A stretch of 40,197 nucleotides of DNA from Oscillatoriales cyanobacterium (GTDB lineage: Bacteria; Cyanobacteriota; Cyanobacteriia; Cyanobacteriales; Microcoleaceae). Where the stretch lies: positions 1-40,197 of the forward strand of contig RDYN01000040.1 in assembly GCA_004293365.1 (NCBI GenBank), given 5' to 3'. How positions within the stretch are numbered: the stretch's first letter is position 1; the number at the start of each line of letters is the position of its first letter. Under the pieces are notes generated by a model, which did not search any database, was not told the DNA's origin, and saw only the letters and a list, made by a program, of their open reading frames with translations. Both the position numbers and the translations under genes were made by a program. This document shows positions 15,942 through 23,900 of this stretch, piece after piece.

Positions 15942-16355
15942 ATGAGTCGCCAGTTCTTTCACATCATTCTGATTACCGCAATCTTTTTTATTTCTGCGTG
16001 TGACACAGTAAACTCTCGCTATCCTACAGCCATTGAAGCTCGTAAGGGTAAAGAATTTAAGCTTGGGCATTTGCCAAAGATACTTCCAGATTCAGCATTT
16101 GATATTAATGAGTCTTATGACCTTGACCTCAACATAGGTAGTGGCTCCTTTCGATTTGCTGCCCGTGATTCTGAATCTTTCCGTGCGCGCCTCAAGTGGG
16201 ATCCTTTGTCTACGGCACAAGGTCTTGATGAGGAACTCGCTAAGCTTCAGCGTAATGGCTATATTTTCTACACCTTTGAACATTTCTCGATCTCTGTCAA
16301 CTGGAAGACTTATCATGCTCTGTTTTGGCATCCTTTCCCCGCTGACAATTCCTGA
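15942..16355 (+). CDS. Small lipoprotein, copy A of three
   Basis: 137 residues. The N-terminus MSRQFFHIILITAIFFISAC is a lipoprotein signal with lipobox I-S-A-C; mature Cys20. The mature part has LPKILPDSAFDINESYDLDL followed by N-I-G-S-G-S-F-R-F and ends Y-I-F-Y-T-F-E-H-F ... F-W-H-P-F-P-A-D-N-S. The L-P-x-x-x-P-x-S-A-x-x-I-x-E-x-x-D-L-D-x-N motif recalls small envelope lipoproteins sometimes annotated as YbbD-head proteins (from memory, uncertain). It is divergent from the ankyrin gene, whose start lies 50 bp away. A start at 15906 is possible but would put residues before the signal peptide. Function unknown; an envelope-located immunity role is one possibility. Confidence 0.8.
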   Translation: MSRQFFHIILITAIFFISACDTVNSRYPTAIEARKGKEFKLGHLPKILPDSAFDINESYDLDLNIGSGSFRFAARDSESFRARLKWDPLSTAQGLDEELAKLQRNGYIFYTFEHFSISVNWKTYHALFWHPFPADNS

Positions 16356-16356
16356 A

Positions 16357-16548
16357 TACCGCATTTTCTCCACATAACAATCTGGGCTGAGTTTGAGAAG
16401 GGTGTGGATTGCGGTCGCATTGCAACCATCTTCAAAAGCTCCTTCGTACATTAGTCCGTTGTTCAATAGCTTCAGACTGCGATTAAGGTACTCCAGCCGA
16501 TGAACGCGATCGTGATAAACTTTAATCGGGTAAATTTAGATTTGTCAT
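16357..16548 (-). pseudogene. Remnant of ankyrin gene plus RHS edge, unit 1
   Basis: On the minus strand from the ankyrin-type start (cat at 16546-16548, same flanking tcatattNgtatcataaaatg) only three pieces survive. They are a segment matching H-D-R-V-D-R-L-E-Y-L (about 16480-16515), an ankyrin repeat G-A-F-E-D-G-C-N-A-T-A-I-H-T-L-L-K (about 16395-16450), and an RHS scrap encoding V-E-K-M-R-Y (16358-16375). Large internal deletions remove the rest. It shows that an ank-rhs pair once stood here. Confidence 0.75.
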
Positions 16549-16598
16549 ATTAGTATCATAAAATGTTTATCACAGTCTCCTGCGTAACAAAAGTCTGT

Positions 16599-17012
16599 AT
16601 GAGTCGCCAATTTTTTCACATCATTCTGATTACCGCAATTTTTTTTCTTTCTGCGTGTGACACAATAAACTCTCACTATCCTACAGTGGCTGACGTTCGT
16701 AAAACCGAAAAATTTAAGCGTCAGCGACTGCCAAAAATACTTCCAGATTCAGCATTTGATATTACCGAGTCTTACAACTACGATCTCAACATAAGCAGTG
16801 GCTCCTTTAGATTTGCTGCTAGTGACTCTGAGTCTTTCCGCGCGAACCTCAAGTGGGACCCTTTGTCTACAGCACAAGGTCTTGATGAGGAATTCGCTAA
16901 ACTTCAGCGTAATGGCTATATTTTCTACACCTTTGAACATTTCTCGATCGCTGTAAACTGGCAGACTTACCGTGCCCAGTTTTGGCATCCCTTCCCCACT
17001 GATAATTCTTGA
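16599..17012 (+). CDS. Small lipoprotein, copy B of three
   Basis: 137 residues, same architecture as copy A: lipobox L-S-A-C, then LPKILPDSAFDITESYNYDL, S-S-G-S-F-R-F-A-A-S, and C-terminal W-Q-T-Y-R-A-Q-F-W-H-P-F-P-T-D-N-S. Most differences from copy A fall just after the lipidated Cys (residues 26-45), while the C-terminal half is nearly constant. It remains open and intact, suggesting selection. It is flanked on both sides by ankyrin/RHS remnants on the other strand. Confidence 0.8.
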   Translation: MSRQFFHIILITAIFFLSACDTINSHYPTVADVRKTEKFKRQRLPKILPDSAFDITESYNYDLNISSGSFRFAASDSESFRANLKWDPLSTAQGLDEEFAKLQRNGYIFYTFEHFSIAVNWQTYRAQFWHPFPTDNS

Positions 17013-17014
17013 AG

Positions 17015-17375
17015 ACCGCATTTTCTCCACATAACGGTCAGGGCTGAGTTTGAGAAGGGTGCGGATTGCGGTCGCATTGCAACCATCTTCAAAAGCTCCT
17101 TCGTACATTAGACCTCTTGCAAAATAATTTTGTGCTATTATAGAAGGTTTAGACAATTTTATAATCTAGCAGGCTGAACAAGTTTAAGGAGATGCCAATC
17201 AACCCCATAATTCAAAGTTTGACCTAAACTTGAGCCAACTTTTAAGAATAACATATGTTTTTTTTGCAAGAGGTCTATTAGTCCGTTGTTCGGTAGCTTC
17301 AGACTGCGATTAAGGTACTCCAGCCGATTAACACGATCGTGATGGACTTTAATCGGGTAAATTTAGATTTGTCAT
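17015..17375 (-). pseudogene. Remnant of ankyrin gene plus RHS edge, unit 2, split by a MITE
   Basis: Same pieces as unit 1: ankyrin-type start (cat at 17373-17375), the L-E-Y-L segment (about 17310-17345), the G-A-F-E-D-G-C-N-A-T-A-I-R-T-L-L-K repeat (about 17050-17106), and the V-E-K-M-R scrap next to the stop of lipoprotein B. A 167-bp element (17110-17276) interrupts it. Without the insert, the unit aligns with unit 1 throughout. Confidence 0.75.
17110..17276. mobile_element. 167-bp MITE with 15-bp terminal inverted repeats
   Basis: The ends agacctcttgcaaaa (17110-17124) and ttttgcaagaggtct (17262-17276) are perfect inverses. The flanks att (17107-17109) and att (17277-17279) are a target-site duplication. 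Unit 1 of the same repeat preserves the empty site (cgtacattagtccg), which proves insertion. There is no transposase inside. The ends resemble those of IS5-superfamily elements in cyanobacteria (from memory). Confidence 0.88.
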
Positions 17376-17425
17376 ATTGGTATCATAAAATGTTTCTCGC
17401 AGTCTCCTGTATAACGAAATTCTGT

Positions 17426-17839
17426 ATGAGTCGTCAGTTCTTTCACATCATTCTGATTACCGCAATTTTTTTTCTTTCTGCGTGTGACACAATAAACTCT
17501 CACTATCCCACAATCGCCGACGTTCGTAAAAGTGATGAATTTAAGCGTCAGCGACTGCCAAAAATACTCCCAGATTCAGCATTTGATATTACTGAGTCTT
17601 ACGATCTTGACCTCAACATGGGTAGTGGTTCCTTTCGATTTGCTGCTCGTGATTCTGACTCTTTCCGTACCCACCTCAAGTGGCATCCGTTGTCTACGGC
17701 ACAGGGTCTTGGTGAGGAGCGCACTAAGCTTCAGCGTAATGGCTACATTTTCTACACTTTTGAAAAGTTTTTGATCGCAGTAAACTGGCAGACTTACCAT
17801 GCCCAATTTTGGCATCCCTTCCCCACTGATAATTCTTGA
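17426..17839 (+). CDS. Small lipoprotein, copy C of three
   Basis: 137 residues; lipobox L-S-A-C, LPKILPDSAFDITESYDLDL, M-G-S-G-S-F-R-F-A-A-R, and the same C-terminus as copy B. Changes unique to this copy are H-P-L-S-T-A-Q-G-L-G-E-E-R-T-K and F-E-K-F-L-I. It is convergent with the giant RHS gene, whose stop lies about 100 bp away, so it occupies the position where an immunity gene for that toxin would be expected but on the opposite strand. The next 100 bases (17840-17942) hold no gene. Confidence 0.8.
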   Translation: MSRQFFHIILITAIFFLSACDTINSHYPTIADVRKSDEFKRQRLPKILPDSAFDITESYDLDLNMGSGSFRFAARDSDSFRTHLKWHPLSTAQGLGEERTKLQRNGYIFYTFEKFLIAVNWQTYHAQFWHPFPTDNS

Positions 17840-17942
17840 AGTAAGTTCTAGAATGTTTGCCAATTCAAGCTTTTAGGATTCGCTATTGTTTCGCCAAACA
17901 TTTGAACTGCCATCGGAGTTCTTATTTGCAAGCTTGTAAGCC

Positions 17943-20900
17943 TTAATATTGGGCTGGTAAATTGGCTTGCCGGAAAGGTTGACAAATTGTTTTACACGAG
18001 CCACTAGGGTTATTCCTACCTCCCATACGTCCATGAAGATTGGCAGATAAATCTTGATTACAATCTCTTAGAAAAAATACAAATGGTTCAACTCCTTTAC
18101 GATCTTCAGCCGTAGGATGTCTCCTGAGGAGAAGATTTTTGAAGAAGTCAGTATTTTCTCTGGCATTACTTATGAATTTGGCTGCAAATTCACCTTCTGG
18201 ACCCAATTGAGCTGCTTCACAGTTAGCCTTACAGTGAAAATATTTATCACCTCCTACTCGTTTCATATCCTGGAAATTTCGGATGAAAATACCCAAAGCA
18301 GCTCGTCCTTGAGCACCTGTTAATGTAAAATCTACACCTGACCCTATACTCGGCATAACAGGAGATAATTGTAGCCCTGTCGGGTCTGTCGCATTCACAG
18401 GCGAATTTCCAACATACCTATAGAGATTTTTATCTCCTGCTGCAAAACTAATCGGATCTTCACCGATAAACCTCCCACTGAATCCATCATAATACCTGGC
18501 CCGATAAAAGTAATCCCCCGTCTCCTCATCAAACTCTCTCCCCGTAAACAAATAGCGACTATCAACAGCAAAATTCGTCTGGGCAACAACCTGACCAAAC
18601 GAATCATAAGTAAGATGATTCACCACTTGCCCGCTATTATTCACCAAATCCCGAACCGTACCCAAATGGTCAGTTAAATGCCAAGTTACATTACCCTGAG
18701 CACTTTCCTGTGCCAACACTTGGTCAATACCTGCACCGTGCAAATATCGTTTATCCAAAATAGGTTGCCCGCTACCCACACCATCAGCATCCACAAAATC
18801 TAACAAAACATTATCACCATCGTACACAAAATTTGTCACCGCACCATTCGCACTCTTAGCAATGCGGCGATTCATAGCATCATAAGTAAACTCCACCCGC
18901 TGAGTTTGAACGTTAGATGCGTTTTTATCTACTACAGAAACCAAACGATTCCGGTAATCCCAATTGTACTCGCGTACCTTACTACTTGAAATCTCCGTCC
19001 TCTTAATCAAATTCCCTTCATCATCATAACTGTAATTGTAAGTTCCATCCGATTGCAAGCGGTTATTTGCACCTGTTTGATAACTCGAACTGGTGCGAGA
19101 ACTGGTGCGATTGCCATTATTATCGTAACTGTACGACTCATCAGGATTATTGGTATTAGTGTGGTCAGCAGCAATTAACTGGTTGCGTTTATCATAAATG
19201 TAATCTGTCCGGCCATCAACATCGGTAATTTTGTTAATTAAGCTGGCTCGATCGTAGTTAAAGCCAAAAGATGAAACAGTATTGTTGGCAGAGTTGCGGT
19301 AGGTCAAATTTGCCAGTCGATTCAGACCGTCATAAGTATAGTTACTGCCAACTACCAATTGAGTACCATTGTTGTCAGCATAACGGTCGATCGAGGAAAA
19401 CTGACCCAGTTTATTGTAAGTAAAATCCACCCGTTTATTACTGACTCCTGTTCCGCTTTGATTAATCCGAGTCATGCGATTGCGAGGGTCGTAAGTGTAA
19501 TCATTCGTACCCGCAAGTTGACCGTTAATTGTATCAGTCATTAAATCGACATTGCCAACTTTGTCATAGGTATAGTTCAGCAGCACTTTTGGAGCATTGG
19601 GAGTGCCAGTATTGTCTGCTGTTTTGGGACGATTCCGACTGTCATAAGTCATCGTCAAGTTACTAAACTTATCCTTGACAGATGTCGGGTTATCTGCTCG
19701 ATCGTAGCTGTAGTTAATTACTTGGTCAGTTCCCACCCAAGTTTCGGTTTTCAAGCGGGAAAGGTCATCGTATTTAAACTGAGTAACGCGGTTATTGCGA
19801 TCGGTTTTTTCGGTCAATTCATCGGCCGCATTATACGTGTACCTTTTAATTTTGCCCAGCGGATTGACTTCTCGAATTAAGCGAGAACGAGCATCGTAGA
19901 CGAAGTTAGTTCGATTGTTAAGCGGGTCGATAACTGAAACCAAATTGCCATCCGCATCATAGCGCATCTTCTCCACAGTACCGTCAGGATTCACCGTCTC
20001 AACCAACCGATTCCGACTGTCATACCGATACTCAGTCCTCCGAAGCAACGGGTCAAGCATCCACACCTGATTCCCATTCTTATCGTAACCGTAACTCGTC
20101 ACCGGAGATGTCAGCGGCCCGCTACCATCCGGGTCAGGTGCAATCTGTTTTACCAGATGATTCATCACATCATACTGAGACTCAGTTCGGTTCCCTTTCT
20201 CATCAATAACCGCCGTCTGATTCCCATCACCATCATACTCAAAAGTTTGTGATGCCTCATCTGCCGTTCCCTTCGCAAAAGTAGTCTTTTTCAAGAGATT
20301 CATCGCATCGTACTCGGACTCAGTGCGGATGTTATTTTCATCAATTACTGCCGACTGATTCCCAGCAGCATCGTATTCAAATTGCTGCACTGCTTCGTCG
20401 GGAGTGCCTTTAGCAACAGTGATTTTAATTAACTGGTCTTGAGGGTTATAATCGTAATCTGTCACCCGTCCATTGGGGTCAGTTTCAGTGTCGATTTGAT
20501 TCTTGTTGGTGTAGGTATAGCTAGTAACCACATCATCGGTGCCGCCAACAGCGCCTACTACTTGCGTCATCTTTCTGCGATTCCCAGTAATCGGGTCAAT
20601 TTCGTAAAGAGTTTGGCGGCCTAATTCGTCAGTTTCACTCGTTACTTGATTGAACACTGGGTCGTAAGTATAACTGCGCTTACCAGTACCACTTACCTGT
20701 TGGTTTCTCCCAGTATTATTCAGACTGACAGAAACACCGTAATAGTAATAATCGCTACTCAAGACCATATCCAAGTAGCCATCTGAGTCAAGGTCTTCTA
20801 ATCCCACAAATTGTTTGTAGTTGGGGTAATCAAGCCGATTATCAGTTGGGCTTGCTAACATACCGCTACCATTATTTAACATGACACTCTCTAAGCCGTA

Positions 20901-23900
20901 ACCGTTGCCGGAAACAACCACATCTAAATCGCCATCTAAATCCAAATCTCCTATAGCTACAGATGTAGGATTAATACTAGATCTCAGTGGGTAATTAATT
21001 GCCAGAGCGAAAGAACCATTGCTATTACCCAATAATACAGATGCCACGGATACATATCCGTTTCCACTATCCCAACCAGCCGTAACGATATCGTTTCTAC
21101 CATCTTTATTGAGGTCTCCTACAGCTACACTCCTCGCTCCATAAACAACCGTGTAATTACTTTGAGGAGCAAAAGTGCCATTACCATTACCCAACAATAC
21201 TGACACCCTGCCAGTGGAAGAAGTAGTCCCATAGGGACTTGCAGTAATAATATCTAAGTTGCCATCCTTATTTAAATCCTTCAAGATTACAGATTCTGGC
21301 GCCAAACTTAGCGGTATATCTGTTCGGGAAAAAGAGCCGGTGCTATTGCCCAAAAGCACTGATATATTGCTGCTATAGTTATTTGCCGTAACGAGATCAT
21401 TCCTGCCATCCTTATTGATATCTCCTACAGCTACGGATACTGCTCCATAACCTACCGCATAATTAGTTTGAGGAGCAAAATTACCAGTGCCATCGCCCAG
21501 TAATACTGATACTGTACCGCTAGAGGAATTTATCCCCCCATAAGGACTGGTAGTAACAATATCGTTTTTGCCGTCGTTATTTACATCCCCTACAGCTACA
21601 GACTTGGGATTGTTTCCTACAGAAAAATCTTTTTTTGGAGCAAAAGTACCGTCGCCATTACCAGGTAGCACTGATACATTATTACTATAATCATTGGCAG
21701 TAACAATATCAAAATTTCCATCGTCATTGACATCTTTGATTGTTGCTGCATTATTATATGACCCAGTTTGATAGTAAGTCTTAGTACCAAACAACTGACC
21801 GTTGTTAATTGGGGGTGTTTGAGGTGTTCCAGAAAGGGAATCAGAAATGCTTTTCACATTCCCTTTAGCATCGTACTCGTAAGAAGTAGTATTACCCCGC
21901 GCGTCAGTTCTTTTCGTCACCAACAAATTCTGATTTCGCTCAAAAGTAGGTTTCAATCCTCCACCATCTTTTGCAGAAACAACTTGCCCAGTTTGGTCGA
22001 GAACCTGAGTAACTACCCCACCGCTACCGTCAGCATAACTCGCTTCTACTGCACCTAAAGGCTTAGCTACAGGCGCATTCAAAGGATTAGTTGTATCCTG
22101 TTCCCGATAAAGTCCTTGTACCTGTACCGGTGCCACCTGCAACTGCGAACCGTCCTTGCGAATTCCTCCCGTCGCCCTACCCGCAAAATCGTATAATGTT
22201 TGTTCGGAAAATCCCCGTTTGTCTATCTCTTTGGTGATGTGACGCTGCGCGTCGTAGCTAAACGTCCGCGCTTTGGTATCCGGGTCAATAATCTTTTGCA
22301 GGTTGCCCGCAGCATCATATTCTAACTTTGTCAACCGTCCTGCTGGGTCTTCTATTTGACTGACTTTGCCATTGGCATAGGTCAACTTGGTAATCAACCC
22401 AGCTACGTCGATGATTTGGGACAACTCACCTGATGAATTGTAAATATACTTGGTTTCGTTGCCGTTAGCTTCTTTGACTGAAACCAGGCGTTTGCCGGTA
22501 TTGAAACTGTAAACTGTTTTGTCATTTAACGTGCGGCGATATGTGCCGTCTGTTAGTTTCTCGAATTTGGAGAAATCCCCGGGAGGAGATACGTATCCTG
22601 CTGCTGATGTGGATTTGTCGAATACCAATTCGCTGCCGTCTCCGTCAATCAGCAATAGTGAAGAGTCGGAATTTTCTACTAATTCCTGCCATCCAGCTAT
22701 TCCCCAACCGCTACCGAAAGGACTGTTGATTGTATTGACTGAAATCAACTTATCCTTCGTATCGGTTGATGAACCGGCAAATATACTGCCAGTAAATCGG
22801 CGGATGCCGCTGTTAATAGTATAGTCGTACTGACCGGAAGGCAAGGCACTCATATCGACTTGCAATGCCGCGTCAATTGAACCTCCATTCGAGGGCATTG
22901 ACCAGAAGTGTTCGCCTCCTGTTAAACCGTATTGGTTGCCGGAATATCCGGGTATTTGATATTTGAATTTTGCTGCGTCTACGGTGAGTTTGGCAACTAG
23001 CTTTTGTGCTGTATCGGCGGGCGCGTTATTGTAGCCGAAGTGGACTATTGGTCTGGGGTCTGCCCTGAGAGAATCGTAGGTTAGGGTTAAACTGCGGCTT
23101 TCTCCCATCGATTGATAGGGTACGAGGTTGTGGGTTTCGATTACTGCCCCGGAGTGCATTTCTACTTCGGAAGTCAAATCGCCTTTTGCTTTGCATTCGT
23201 TGCACTTATCTTTGGGGTTGCGGGGGTTTTGACCCGGATTTTTGGGCGAAGGTGGGGGCGGCGCGAAGAAGTGCCAACTGCTGTTGCGGATGCCTCCTGA
23301 AACCGTTTCGATGGTGGTGCCGTCGGCGGTGACTTTTCCCACTCCTACGTTGTCGAAGAAGCCTGTGGTGGGGTTAATTGACCACAAGTCCATCGTCGTA
23401 CCGGGTGCGTATCCGGCGCGGTTGGGCAACGAGAGGGGTGCCGGAGTAGTAAACACCATGTCTCCGGGCTGGATGGTGACTACCAAGTCGGTGTGCAGGT
23501 TGGGCGGCAGGGCGGCGGGGGTTAATTCTGTGGGGACTTGGGTGATGCTGAGGTTTTCGGTGTAGGGGTTGCCTTCGGTGTCTTTGATGGTACCTGCTTT
23601 GACGAATACGGAGGCTTTGGGTATGGCTGCTGTGGTGACGGTGCTGTCGGCTGCTGGGTTGATGATTTTGCCGTTGGCGGTGTCGATGGGGGGTAGGTAT
23701 ATCGGACGGGAGATAATATTGTTAACGTTGGGGTAAACTTCGTGTTCCAGTAATAGGGGCAGTTTTTCGGCAATGTAGGGATAGTTGTCTTCGCCGGTAA
23801 TGCCGTCGCCGTAAATTTGCAGGGTGTCTGGCGGCACTATGTCGGGCAGTCCCACTGCTGCCAAACCGGGGAATTCCACTCGCACAATTTCAAAGGAACC

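Noticed and set aside
15888-16070. Minus-strand frame extending the ankyrin gene upstream to 15933
   Set aside because: Translation from ATG at 15891 fits the ankyrin homology; the extra residues overlap the leader of lipoprotein A, whose sequence is conserved in copies B and C without the ankyrin gene.
16092-16466. Minus-strand frame starting in the ankyrin remnant and running through lipoprotein A
   Set aside because: Only its first part is real ankyrin sequence; the remainder is antisense to an intact lipoprotein gene.
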